From the NCBI RefSeq assembly GCF_900187385.1, contig NZ_FYEY01000001.1:5766001-5830000 (forward strand): a stretch of 64,000 nucleotides of DNA, written 5' to 3'. The DNA is from Streptomyces sp. 2114.4. GTDB taxonomy: Bacteria > Actinomycetota > Actinomycetes > Streptomycetales > Streptomycetaceae. Under the pieces are notes generated by a model. That model saw only the letters and a list, made by a program, of their open reading frames with translations, made no database searches and had not been told where the DNA came from. A program made the position numbers and the translations under genes. Shown one piece after another: positions 52,822-61,479 of this stretch. Position 1 is the first letter of the stretch. Each line of letters begins with the position of its first letter.

Positions 52822-53790
52822 ATGAAGGGCACCGTGGGCGAGCTGGGGGAGTTCGGGCTGATCAGGGAGCTCACCTCCCGGCTCACCACCACTCCGGCCG
52901 TACGGATCGGGCCGGGTGACGACGCCGCGGTGGTCACCGCGCCGGACCGGAGGGTGGTCGCCAGCACCGACATCCTCCTGGAGGGCCGGCACTTCAGGCG
53001 CGACTGGTCCACCGCCTACGACGTCGGCCGCAAGGCCGCCGCGCAGAACCTCGCCGACATCGCGGCGATGGGCGCGGTGCCCACGGCGATCCTGCTCGGC
53101 CTGGTGGTGCCCGCGGAGCTCCCCGCCACCTGGCCGACCGAGCTGATGGACGGGCTGCGTGACGAGTGCCAGGTGGCCGGCGCCGCGGTCGTCGGCGGGG
53201 ACGTGGTGCGCGGCGACACCATCACCGTCTCCATCACCGCGCTCGGCGATTTGCGCAACCAGGAGCCGGTCACCCGGGCCGGCGCCCAGCCCGGCGATGT
53301 GGTCGCGGTGACCGGCTGGCTCGGCTGGTCCGCCGCCGGGCACGCCGTCCTCTCCCGCGGCTTCCGCTCGCCGCGCGCGTTCGTGGAGGCCCACCGCCGC
53401 CCCGAGCCGCCGTACCACGCGGGCCCGGCCGCCGCCGGACTCGGCGCCACCGCCATGACGGACGTCAGCGACGGACTGGTCGCCGACCTCGGGCACATCG
53501 CCGAGGCCAGCAAGGTCCGGATCGACCTGCGGTCCGCCGGTATCGACATCCCCTCGCAGATGTCCGACATCGGCACGGCCGTCGGCGTGGACCCGATGCA
53601 GTGGGTGCTCAACGGCGGCGAGGACCACGCGATCGTCGCCACCTTCCCGCCCGACGTGAAGCTGCCCGCCCGGTGGAAGGTCATCGGCGAAGTGCTCCAC
53701 CCCTCCGCACTGCCCCAGGTGACGGTGGACGGCGCCCCCTGGGTGAAGGCCGGCTGGGACCACTTCGGCGACAACGGGGATGCCGAGTAG
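52822..53790 (+). CDS. thiL: Thiamine-monophosphate kinase
   Basis: Phosphorylates thiamine monophosphate to the coenzyme. The 322-residue protein of the PurM/AIRS-like fold has GPGDDAAVVTAP, DILLEGRHFRRDWSTAYDVG, AGAAVVGGDVVRGDT and TDVSDGLVADLGHIAEAS, NGGEDHAIVAT. The ATG at 52822 follows a GGAAGGGCAAC site. It precedes thiD by 90 bp. Confidence 0.94.
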   Translation: MKGTVGELGEFGLIRELTSRLTTTPAVRIGPGDDAAVVTAPDRRVVASTDILLEGRHFRRDWSTAYDVGRKAAAQNLADIAAMGAVPTAILLGLVVPAELPATWPTELMDGLRDECQVAGAAVVGGDVVRGDTITVSITALGDLRNQEPVTRAGAQPGDVVAVTGWLGWSAAGHAVLSRGFRSPRAFVEAHRRPEPPYHAGPAAAGLGATAMTDVSDGLVADLGHIAEASKVRIDLRSAGIDIPSQMSDIGTAVGVDPMQWVLNGGEDHAIVATFPPDVKLPARWKVIGEVLHPSALPQVTVDGAPWVKAGWDHFGDNGDAE

Positions 53791-53880
53791 GCCGCGTACG
53801 GCCACGGGCGGCGACGCCACGGGCAGTGCCACCACGGGCGCCCGCAGAACCACGGGGCGCCGCCGAGTAGATTCGGCGGT

Positions 53881-54690
53881 ATGCACATACCTCCACGCGT
53901 CCTGACCGTCGCCGGGTCCGACTCCGGCGGCGGCGCGGGCATCCAGGCCGATCTCAAGACGATGCTGGCGCTCGGCACCCACGGCATGAGCGTGGTCACC
54001 GCCGTCACCGCCCAGAACTCCCTGGGCGTACAGGGCGCGTGGGAGCTGCCGGCCGAGGCCGTGCGGGCCCAGTTCCGCAGCGTCGTCGACGACATCGGCG
54101 TCCAGGCGGTGAAGACCGGGATGCTCTCCTCGGCCGAACTCGTCGAGACCGTCGCCGAACTGCTCGCCGGACTGCGGGCCCCCGTCGTCATCGACCCGGT
54201 GGGGGTCTCCAAGCACGGCGACGCACTGCTCGCCGCCACCGCCCTGGACGCGGTCCGCACGGCGCTGCTGCCGACGGCGACCGTCGCCACCCCCAACCTG
54301 GACGAGGTCGCCCAGCTGACCGGTATCCGCGTCGAGGAGGAGGCCGATATGCGCCGGGCGGCCGCCGCGATCCTGGACTTCGGTCCGCGCTGGGCGCTCA
54401 TCAAGGGCGGCCATCTCGCCGCCGGCCGTGGCGAGAGCGCCGTCGACCTGCTCACCGACGGCACCGAGGAGCACTGGCTGCGCGCCCCGCGGCACGACAA
54501 CCGGCACACCCACGGCACCGGCTGCACCCTCGCCAGCGCGCTCGCCGCGCAGCTCGCCAAGGGGGATACGGTCCCGCAGGCCACCGCGGCCGCGAAGGAC
54601 TATGTCACCGGCGCCCTCGCGGCCGGCTTCCGGCTGGGCGCGGGCATCGGCCCCGTGGACCACGGCTGGCGCCGGCGCGACGCGCACTGA
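53881..54690 (+). CDS. thiD: Hydroxymethylpyrimidine/phosphomethylpyrimidine kinase
   Basis: Makes HMP diphosphate for thiamine synthesis. The 269-residue ribokinase-like protein has VLTVAGSDSGGGAGIQADLK, KTGMLSSAELVETVA, PVGVSKHGDALLA, and the GTGC anion hole in THGTGCTLASA. A -10-like TAGATT (53868-53873) lies 7 bases before the ATG and no ribosome site is present, so it is probably leaderless. Confidence 0.95.
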   Translation: MHIPPRVLTVAGSDSGGGAGIQADLKTMLALGTHGMSVVTAVTAQNSLGVQGAWELPAEAVRAQFRSVVDDIGVQAVKTGMLSSAELVETVAELLAGLRAPVVIDPVGVSKHGDALLAATALDAVRTALLPTATVATPNLDEVAQLTGIRVEEEADMRRAAAAILDFGPRWALIKGGHLAAGRGESAVDLLTDGTEEHWLRAPRHDNRHTHGTGCTLASALAAQLAKGDTVPQATAAAKDYVTGALAAGFRLGAGIGPVDHGWRRRDAH

Positions 54691-54745
54691 GGGGGTGCAC
54701 CGCGGCCGGGCGCGGTGCCGCGGTGTCCTGTCCCGGAAAAGGAAG

Positions 54746-54779
54746 AAGCCGGTCCACCACGAAGGTGGACCGGCTTTCC
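54746..54779. terminator. Bidirectional terminator between thiD and rpmB
   Basis: AAGCCGGTCCACC (54746-54758) pairs perfectly with GGTGGACCGGCTT (54764-54776), with T on the plus side and T-rich on the other strand; it serves thiD and the convergent rpmB. Confidence 0.8.
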
Positions 54780-54813
54780 AAGCAACCGGCTGGGCTGCGC
54801 TACGGCTAAGACG

Positions 54814-54999
54814 TCAGCGCGAGACCTTGCCGGCCTTGATGCACGAGGTGCAAGCGTTCAGCCGCTTCGGCGTGCGCCCGATCACTGCACGCACCGTCTG
54901 GATGTTGGGGTTCCAACGACGGTTGGTACGGCGATGCGAGTGCGAGACACTCTTGCCGAAGCCCGGCCCCTTGCCGCAGACGTCGCAGTTGGCAGCCAC
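54814..54999 (-). CDS. rpmB: 50S ribosomal protein L28, zinc-ribbon (C+) form
   Basis: A 61-residue ribosomal protein: MAANCDVCGKGPGFGKSVS, then SHRRTNRRWNPNIQTVRAV, and CTSCIKAGKV. Two CxxC pairs are present, so this is the zinc-binding form; Streptomyces usually also has a Cys-free paralogue used under zinc starvation. The 230-bp region to the next gene on the plus strand contains the rpmB promoter on the minus strand, boxes not assigned. Confidence 0.95.
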   Translation of the reverse strand: MAANCDVCGKGPGFGKSVSHSHRRTNRRWNPNIQTVRAVIGRTPKRLNACTSCIKAGKVSR

Positions 55000-55232
55000 G
55001 GGTCACTCCAAAGACTTCAGATGCACTTACGGTGAAATCCCGACGAGCCGAGTGCATTGCCCGAACGACGCCGTCAGGAGAGGAATGGCCCGATTCGCAT
55101 CGGGCAACCGGAGCAGCATACAACGGCCGCTCCCGTAGAGCGAAACTACCACGCACCCACCGGCCCCCGCCCCGGCCCCGCCCCCGCAGCGCGGCTACTG
55201 TGCGGTGGCATCCCGCGACTCAGGAGGACGAC

Positions 55233-56879
55233 GTGCCGTACCCGCTCGACGCCGCCGCGGTCCGCTCCTGGTGCGGACTGGCACTGGAGGCGCTGGGACG
55301 GGAACGCGAGCGGATCGACGCGATCAACGTCTACCCGGTGGCCGACGGCGACACCGGCACCAACCTCTATCTGACCCTCGAATCGGCGGCCCGCGCGGTC
55401 GAGGCCGCCTTCGACGGGCACGCCTCGGCCGGCACCGCCCCCCGTCTCGCCGATGCCATCGGCGCCATGGCACACGGCGCCCTCATCGGGGCGCGCGGCA
55501 ACTCCGGCACGATCGTGGCGCAGCTGCTGCGCGGGATGACCGAGGTGCTGGCCGCCACCGACGGCTCCGCCGACGCCCTGCGGCGGGCGCTGCGCCGGGC
55601 CGCCGCATCGACCTACGAGGCCGTCGCCCACCCGGTGGAGGGCACCGTCCTGACGGTGGCGACCGCCGCCGCCGATGCCGCGGAGCGCGCCACGGGCGAC
55701 GATGCCGGGGCCGCCGGGGTCGCCCGCGCCGCCCACGACGGCGCCCGCAGCGCCCTGCAGCAGACCCCCGGGCAGCTCGCGGTGCTGGGCAGGGCAGGTG
55801 TCGTGGACGCCGGCGGCTGCGGACTGGTCGCGCTGCTGGGCGCGCTCGCCGATGCGCTGTCCGGAGAGGTCTCGGCGGTGCCGGTCGCGGTACGCGCCGA
55901 CGCGCCGCTCCCCGAGCCGGCCGGCTGCGAGGTCGCGGGCCGGGTGGCGGTGGCGGACGGCCGGGGGGACCCGGCCGGGCCCGCCTTCGAGGTGATCTAT
56001 CTGCTGGAGGCCGACGACGACGCCGTGGCGGGGCTGCGGGCCCGGCTCGACGGGCTCGGCGACTCCCTGGTGGTGGTCGGCGGGGACGGCCTGTGGAACG
56101 TCCACGTCCATGTCGACGACGCGGGCGCCGCCGTGGAGGCCGGCATCGAGGCGGGCCGCCCGTACCGGATCCGGATCACGCACTTCGGCGGCGCCCGCAC
56201 CAAGGAACCGGAGATGACGGCGCGGGCCGTGGTCGCGGTGGTGCCGGGTGCCGGGCTCGCCGGACTGTGCGCCCAGGCCGGCGCGACCCCCGTCCCGGTA
56301 CGCCCCGGGGAGCCGCCCGCCAGCGGCGAACTGGTGCAGGCGATCCGGCAGGCGCACGCCCGTGAGGTGATGCTGCTGGCGAACGACGCCGAGCTGCGGC
56401 ACACCGCGGCGGCCGCCGCCGAGGAGGCCCGCGCCGACGGCGTACGGGTCGCGCTCATCCCCACCCGCTCCGCCGTCCAGGGACTCGCGGCGCTGGCCGT
56501 GCACGCACCGGGCCGCAGCTTCGACGAGGACGTGGTCGCGATGACCGCGGCCGCGGGCGCCACCCGCTACGCCGAGCTGGCCCTCGCCGAGCGGCAGTCG
56601 TGGACGATGGCCGGCGTCTGCCAGGCCGGGGACGTCCTCGGCCTGATCGACGGCGATGTCGCGGTGATCGGCTCCGACCTCACCGGCACCGCGATGACGG
56701 TGCTCGACCGGATGCTGTCGGCGGGCGGGGAGATGGTGACCCTGGTCCTCGGCGCCAAGGCGCCCGACGGGCTCGCCGGGCGGCTGGAGGAGTACGTCCG
56801 CGAGCGTCATCTCGCCGTGGACACGGTCGTCTACGACGGGGGCCAGCACGCCACGCCGTTGCTCATCGGCGTGGAGTGA
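55233..56879 (+). CDS. DAK2/DegV-like fatty-acid-kinase-type protein (FakA-like)
   Basis: A 548-residue protein. The N-terminal DhaL/DAK2 domain has INVYPVADGDTGTNLYLTLE, which carries metal-ligating Asp residues, and ARGNSGTIVAQLLRGMTE and DAGGCGLVALLGALADAL; the C-terminal half has the DUF1949/FakA-C-type VIYLLEADDDAVAGL, GLWNVHVHVDDAG and PTRSAVQGLAAL. Family members phosphorylate fatty acids with a separate FakB lipid-binding partner; no FakB gene is nearby. GTG at 55233 follows AGGAGG. It precedes recG. Confidence 0.86.
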   Translation: MPYPLDAAAVRSWCGLALEALGRERERIDAINVYPVADGDTGTNLYLTLESAARAVEAAFDGHASAGTAPRLADAIGAMAHGALIGARGNSGTIVAQLLRGMTEVLAATDGSADALRRALRRAAASTYEAVAHPVEGTVLTVATAAADAAERATGDDAGAAGVARAAHDGARSALQQTPGQLAVLGRAGVVDAGGCGLVALLGALADALSGEVSAVPVAVRADAPLPEPAGCEVAGRVAVADGRGDPAGPAFEVIYLLEADDDAVAGLRARLDGLGDSLVVVGGDGLWNVHVHVDDAGAAVEAGIEAGRPYRIRITHFGGARTKEPEMTARAVVAVVPGAGLAGLCAQAGATPVPVRPGEPPASGELVQAIRQAHAREVMLLANDAELRHTAAAAAEEARADGVRVALIPTRSAVQGLAALAVHAPGRSFDEDVVAMTAAAGATRYAELALAERQSWTMAGVCQAGDVLGLIDGDVAVIGSDLTGTAMTVLDRMLSAGGEMVTLVLGAKAPDGLAGRLEEYVRERHLAVDTVVYDGGQHATPLLIGVE

Positions 56880-57018
56880 GCGCGCCGGGCGGGCCGGGGC
56901 GAGCGCGCGGTGCGGCCGGGGCGGGCGTCGGGGCCCGCGCGAGCGTGCGGGGCCGGTGGGAGCGCGCCGGGCGGCTGCGCCGGCCGCGATTGTCACAGGC
57001 GTGGTGTGCAATAGAGGC

Positions 57019-59988
57019 GTGGCAGCGCTCGACGAACCTCTCAAGAAAATTCTCGGTGGCACCACCGCAAAGGTGCTGGCCGAGCATCTCGACCTGCATA
57101 CGGTCGGCGACCTGTTGCACCACTATCCGCGCCGCTATGCCGAGCGTGGCGAACTGACCCGCCTCTCGGACCTCCCGCTGGACGAACACGTCACGGTCGT
57201 CGCCCAGGTCGCCGACTCCCGGGTGCTGAAGTTCAACGGCGGCCGGGGACAGCGCCTCGAGGTGACGCTCACCGACGGCAGCGGCCGCCTCCGGCTGGTC
57301 TTCTTCGGCAAGGGCATCCACAAGCCGCACAAGGATCTGGTGCCCGGACGCCGGGCGATGTTCGCCGGCAAGGTGTCGGTCTTCCAGCGCAAACTCCAGC
57401 TCGCCCACCCCGATTACGAGCTCCTCGACGGCGACGCCGAGGGCGGGGCGGATGCGGTGAGCGCCTTCGCCGGCCAGCTCCTGCCGATCTACCCGGCCTG
57501 CCAGCAGATGGCGTCCTGGAAGATCTCCAAGGCGGTCGACGCGGTGCTGCCCAGCGCGCGCGACGCCGTCGATCCGCTGCCCGGAGCGCTCCGGGACGGC
57601 CGGGAGCTGGTCCCGCTCACCGAGGCGCTGCTCAAGATCCACCGCCCGGCGAGCAAGGCCGATATCGCCGCCGCGCGGGACCGGCTGAAGTGGGACGAGG
57701 CGTTCGTCCTGCAGGTCGCGCTCGCCCGGCGCCGCCTCGCGGAGACCCAACTCCCCGCGGTGGCAAGGACGTCGACCGCCGGCGGCATCCTCGACGCCTT
57801 CGACGCGAAGCTGCCCTTCACGCTCACCGACGGCCAGCGGAAGGTCAGCCGGGAGATCTTCGACGACCTGGCGACCGAACACCCCATGCACCGCCTCCTC
57901 CAGGGCGAGGTGGGCTCCGGCAAGGCCCAGCCGCTGGACGCGCTGGTGCTGACACCGCGCGGCTTCCGTCCCATGGGGGAGATGACCGTCGGCACCGAAG
58001 TGGTGGTGCCCACCGGTGAGCTCGCCGTGGTGGACGGCGTCTTCCCGCAGGGCGAGCGCGAGGTGTGGCGGCTGGTGCTCTCGGACGGCAGCGCCGTCGA
58101 GTGCGACGACGAGCATCTGTGGATCGTCCGGTCCTGCGAGGCCCAGGAGAGGGTGCTGACCACCCGCGAGCTGCGCCGGGACCTGAACGACCCCGACGGC
58201 CGCCCCCGGTGGTCCATCGCCGCGGCCGTAGCGGTGGACCTCGACGACGGCGGGGACCGGCCGCTCGATCCGTATCTGCTGGGCCGGGGGCTGGCCGCGG
58301 ACCGCGACCCGGCGGCCCGGGTGCCGGACGCCTACCGCAACGCGCCGCTCAAGGACCGGCTGGCCGTCCTGCGGGGCCTGCTGGAGGCCGGAAACGGAAC
58401 CGCCGGCGCCGCCGCGGTGTTCCGTGCCGCGCACCGCCCGCTGGCCGACGACCTCGCGTGGCTGGTGCGCTCGCTGGGCGGACGGGCGCTGCTGAGCGCC
58501 GTGGGGGAGGGGACCTACGACGTCGACGTGGCGCTGCCGGAGGAGGGCGGAGCAGGCTTCGGGCGCGCGATCCGGGCCATCGAGTACGTGGGCCGCAAGC
58601 CCGTCCGGTGCATCAGCGTCCGGCACCCGGACCATGCCTATGTGACCGACCACTTCACCGTCACCCACAACACCATGGTCGCGCTGCGCGCCATGCTCGG
58701 TGTGGTCGACAGCGGCGGCCAGGCCGCGATGCTGGCGCCGACCGAGGTCCTTGCCCAGCAGCACCACCGCTCGATCACCGAGATGATGGGGAAGCTGGCC
58801 GAGGGCGGGATGCTCGGCGGCGCGGAGCAGGGCACCAAGGTGGTGCTGCTGACCGGGTCCATGGGCGCCGCCGCCCGCCGGCAGGCGCTGCTCGATCTGG
58901 TCACCGGCGAGGCCGGCATCGTCGTCGGCACCCATGCCCTGATCGAGGACAAGGTGCAGTTCCACGACCTGGGCCTGGTCGTCGTCGACGAACAGCACCG
59001 CTTCGGCGTCGAGCAGCGGGACGCGCTGCGCGGCAAGGGCAAGCAACCGCCGCACCTCCTGGTCATGACGGCGACCCCCATTCCGCGCACGGTCGCCATG
59101 ACCGTCTTCGGCGATCTGGAGACCTCCGTCCTGGACCAACTCCCCGCCGGACGCTCGCCGATCGCCACCCATGTGGTGCCCGCCAAGGACAAGCCGCACT
59201 TCCTCGCTCGCGCCTGGGAGCGGGTCCGCGAAGAGGTGGCGGCCGGACACCAGGGCTATGTGGTGTGTCCCCGGATCGGCGACGAGGAGGACGCGCCCAA
59301 GGGGGCGAAGAAGGGGGCCGGCTCCAAGGGGGCCGCCGACCAGGCGGGTTCACCGGAGGACGCGGAGGAGAAGCGGCCCCCGCTCGCGGTGCTCGACATC
59401 GCCGGGCAGCTCGCCGAGGGGCCGCTCGCCGGGCTGCGGGTGGCGGTCCTCCACGGCCGGATGGCGCCCGACGACAAGGACGACGTGATGCGCCGGTTCG
59501 CCGCCGGTGAGCTGGATGTGCTGGTGGCGACGACCGTCATCGAGGTCGGGGTGAACGTCCCGAACGCCACCGCCATGGTGATCATGGACGCCGACCGTTT
59601 CGGCGTCTCCCAGCTGCACCAGCTCCGCGGCCGGGTCGGCCGTGGCGCCGCGCCCGGCCTGTGCCTCCTGGTCAGCGAGATGCCCGAGGCCAGCCCGGCC
59701 CGCGCCCGGCTCGCCGCGGTGGCCGCCACCCTCGACGGCTTCGAACTCTCCCGTATCGACCTGGAACAGCGGCGCGAGGGCGATGTCCTGGGCCAGGCAC
59801 AGTCCGGCGTCCGCTCGTCGCTGCGGATGCTCGCGGTCATCGAGGACGAGGAGGTGATCGCGGCCGCCCGCGAGGAGGCCACCGCGCTGGTCACCGCCGA
59901 CCCCGAGCTGACCGGATATCCGGAGCTGCGGATCGCCCTGTCCGCCCTGCTGGACGAGGACCGGGAGCAGTATCTGGACAAGGGGTGA
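57019..59988 (+). CDS. recG: ATP-dependent DNA helicase RecG, intein-containing precursor
   Basis: RecG regresses stalled replication forks and processes branched DNA. The 989-residue precursor splits into extein residues 1-302 (wedge domain and helicase start, ending LQGEVGSGK), a 249-residue intein, and extein residues 552-989 beginning TMVALRAMLG. The mature 740-residue protein has the Walker A rebuilt to GSGKT, then APTEVLAQQH, VVDEQHRFGVEQRD, VMTATPIPRTVAMTVF and VIEVGVNVPNAT. The intein sits precisely between Lys and Thr of the P-loop, so ATPase function needs splicing. GTG at 57019 was chosen because VAALDEPLKKIL is the typical start; the frame opens upstream but looks non-coding. Confidence 0.93.
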   Translation: MAALDEPLKKILGGTTAKVLAEHLDLHTVGDLLHHYPRRYAERGELTRLSDLPLDEHVTVVAQVADSRVLKFNGGRGQRLEVTLTDGSGRLRLVFFGKGIHKPHKDLVPGRRAMFAGKVSVFQRKLQLAHPDYELLDGDAEGGADAVSAFAGQLLPIYPACQQMASWKISKAVDAVLPSARDAVDPLPGALRDGRELVPLTEALLKIHRPASKADIAAARDRLKWDEAFVLQVALARRRLAETQLPAVARTSTAGGILDAFDAKLPFTLTDGQRKVSREIFDDLATEHPMHRLLQGEVGSGKAQPLDALVLTPRGFRPMGEMTVGTEVVVPTGELAVVDGVFPQGEREVWRLVLSDGSAVECDDEHLWIVRSCEAQERVLTTRELRRDLNDPDGRPRWSIAAAVAVDLDDGGDRPLDPYLLGRGLAADRDPAARVPDAYRNAPLKDRLAVLRGLLEAGNGTAGAAAVFRAAHRPLADDLAWLVRSLGGRALLSAVGEGTYDVDVALPEEGGAGFGRAIRAIEYVGRKPVRCISVRHPDHAYVTDHFTVTHNTMVALRAMLGVVDSGGQAAMLAPTEVLAQQHHRSITEMMGKLAEGGMLGGAEQGTKVVLLTGSMGAAARRQALLDLVTGEAGIVVGTHALIEDKVQFHDLGLVVVDEQHRFGVEQRDALRGKGKQPPHLLVMTATPIPRTVAMTVFGDLETSVLDQLPAGRSPIATHVVPAKDKPHFLARAWERVREEVAAGHQGYVVCPRIGDEEDAPKGAKKGAGSKGAADQAGSPEDAEEKRPPLAVLDIAGQLAEGPLAGLRVAVLHGRMAPDDKDDVMRRFAAGELDVLVATTVIEVGVNVPNATAMVIMDADRFGVSQLHQLRGRVGRGAAPGLCLLVSEMPEASPARARLAAVAATLDGFELSRIDLEQRREGDVLGQAQSGVRSSLRMLAVIEDEEVIAAAREEATALVTADPELTGYPELRIALSALLDEDREQYLDKG
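57925..58671 (+). other. Intein in RecG Walker A, class 3 hallmarks, decayed endonuclease
   Basis: 249 codons between GSGK and T of RecG. The element starts with Ala (AQPLDALVLTPRGFRPMG), not Cys or Ser, and ends in VTHN before the extein Thr. It has the class 3 signature: Trp in DDEHLW (block B), Cys in KPVRCISV (block F), Thr in VTHN (block G). Between blocks B and F lies a shortened region with LDPYLLGRGLAADRD and RLAVLRGLLEAGNGT, which resemble LAGLIDADG blocks C and D but lack the acidic GDG and DTDG residues, so homing is probably lost. Splicing chemistry is inferred from these motifs. Confidence 0.85.
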
Positions 59989-60243
59989 GCCGGGTCCGCG
60001 GCCTTGTCGGGACGCGTCCGGCGGCGTCCGGTTCACCGTCCGCCCCCGCTCAGGACCGCCGCCCGCGGCCCCGGACCGCCCGCCCACGGCCCAACGGCCC
60101 GCCACCACGTGAGATCGATCACCACCGGGTGTGCCTCCGGGAAGCCCCGGCCGGACGCCGGGCCCCGGCCGACGGAATATCGTGGAGGAGCGGAGCCCGC
60201 CCGGCTCCTCCTCACCGACCACGCGCAACGTAAGGACGGGCCC

Positions 60244-60843
60244 ATGACCCGCGTGATCGCCGGTACGGCCGGCGGCCGCCGCCTGGCCGTACCCCCGGGA
60301 AACGGCACCCGCCCGACCTCCGACCGTGCGCGCGAGGGCATGTTCTCCACCTGGGAATCCCTCGACGGGCCGCTCGGCGGCGCCCGGGTGCTCGACCTGT
60401 ACGGCGGCTCCGGCGCGGTCGGCCTGGAAGCGCTCTCCCGCGGCGCCGCACACGTCCTGCTGGTCGAGGCCGATGCCCGCGCCGTGCGCACCATCCGGGA
60501 CAACGTCCGTGCGGTCGGCCTCCCGGGCGTCGACGTCCGGGCCGGCAAGGCCGAGCAGACCGCCGCCGCACCGCCCCCGGGCGAGCCGTACGACATCGTC
60601 TTCCTGGACCCGCCCTATGTGGTGACCGACGCGGAACTGTGCGAGATCCTGCTCACACTCCGTGGTCAGGGCTGGCTTGCCGACGACGCACTCGTCACCG
60701 TGGAACGCAGTACCCGAGGCGGCGCGTTCCCCTGGCCGGACGGTTTCGCAGCGATCAAGGCCCGTCGTTACGGCGAGGGGACGCTTTGGTACGGTCGCGC
60801 CGCTTCGACGTCCGCCGAATCGACGTCAGTAAGCGTGTCATGA
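60244..60843 (+). CDS. rsmD: 16S rRNA (guanine(966)-N(2))-methyltransferase
   Basis: A 199-residue SAM methyltransferase: MTRVIAGTAGGRRLAVPPG at the start, RPTSDRAREGMFSTWE, the SAM site VLDLYGGSGAVGLEALSRG, and the catalytic FLDPPYV (the DPPY motif of N-methylation). It follows recG by 255 bp and overlaps coaD by ATGA, a common pairing. ATG at 60244 has AAGGACG upstream. Confidence 0.94.
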   Translation: MTRVIAGTAGGRRLAVPPGNGTRPTSDRAREGMFSTWESLDGPLGGARVLDLYGGSGAVGLEALSRGAAHVLLVEADARAVRTIRDNVRAVGLPGVDVRAGKAEQTAAAPPPGEPYDIVFLDPPYVVTDAELCEILLTLRGQGWLADDALVTVERSTRGGAFPWPDGFAAIKARRYGEGTLWYGRAASTSAESTSVSVS

Positions 60844-61352
60844 CCGGATCGGAGAGCGAGGAACCCGAGTTGCGCCGCGCCGTCTGTCCGGGGTCATTCG
60901 ACCCCATCACCAACGGGCACCTGGACATCATCGCCCGTGCCTCCAAGCTGTACGACGTCGTCCACGTCGCCGTGATGATCAACCAGTCCAAGCAGGGGCT
61001 GTTCACGGTCGACGAGCGGATCGACCTGATCCGCCGGGCCACCGCCGAGTACGGCAATGTGGAGGTCGAGTCCTTCCACGGCCTGCTCGTCGACTTCTGC
61101 AAGCAGCGCGACATCCCCGCGATCGTCAAGGGGCTGCGCGCCGTCAGCGACTTCGACTACGAGCTGCAGATGGCCCAGATGAACAACGGCCTGTCGGGGG
61201 TGGAGACGCTGTTCGTCCCCACCAACCCCACCTACAGCTTCCTCTCCTCCAGCCTCGTCAAGGAGGTCGCCGCCTGGGGCGGTGATGTCTCGCATCTGGT
61301 GCCGTCGTTCGTCCTGGAGGCGCTGACCGAGCGCCTGCGGAACAAGGGCTGA
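60840..61352 (+). CDS. coaD: Phosphopantetheine adenylyltransferase
   Basis: Adenylates 4'-phosphopantetheine, the penultimate step to coenzyme A. The 170-residue nucleotidyltransferase has VCPGSFDPITNGHLDIIARA (TxGH motif) and ISSSLVKE-like SFLSSSLVKEVAAWGGDVSH, typical of CoaD. ATG at 60840 overlaps the rsmD stop. An 11-residue N-terminal extension (MTGSESEEPEL) precedes the conserved fold. Confidence 0.95.
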   Translation: MTGSESEEPELRRAVCPGSFDPITNGHLDIIARASKLYDVVHVAVMINQSKQGLFTVDERIDLIRRATAEYGNVEVESFHGLLVDFCKQRDIPAIVKGLRAVSDFDYELQMAQMNNGLSGVETLFVPTNPTYSFLSSSLVKEVAAWGGDVSHLVPSFVLEALTERLRNKG

Positions 61353-61479
61353 CGCCCGCCGGGCGCACCGGCCCGATGCCCGGCTGATGGGGCGTCAGTT
61401 GGTGTCGGGGAAAGGGGCCGTGGACGTACAGTCGTCCCGTTCCGTCGTTCCAACCCCTTCAGAGAGTGGCGAGTCCAAG

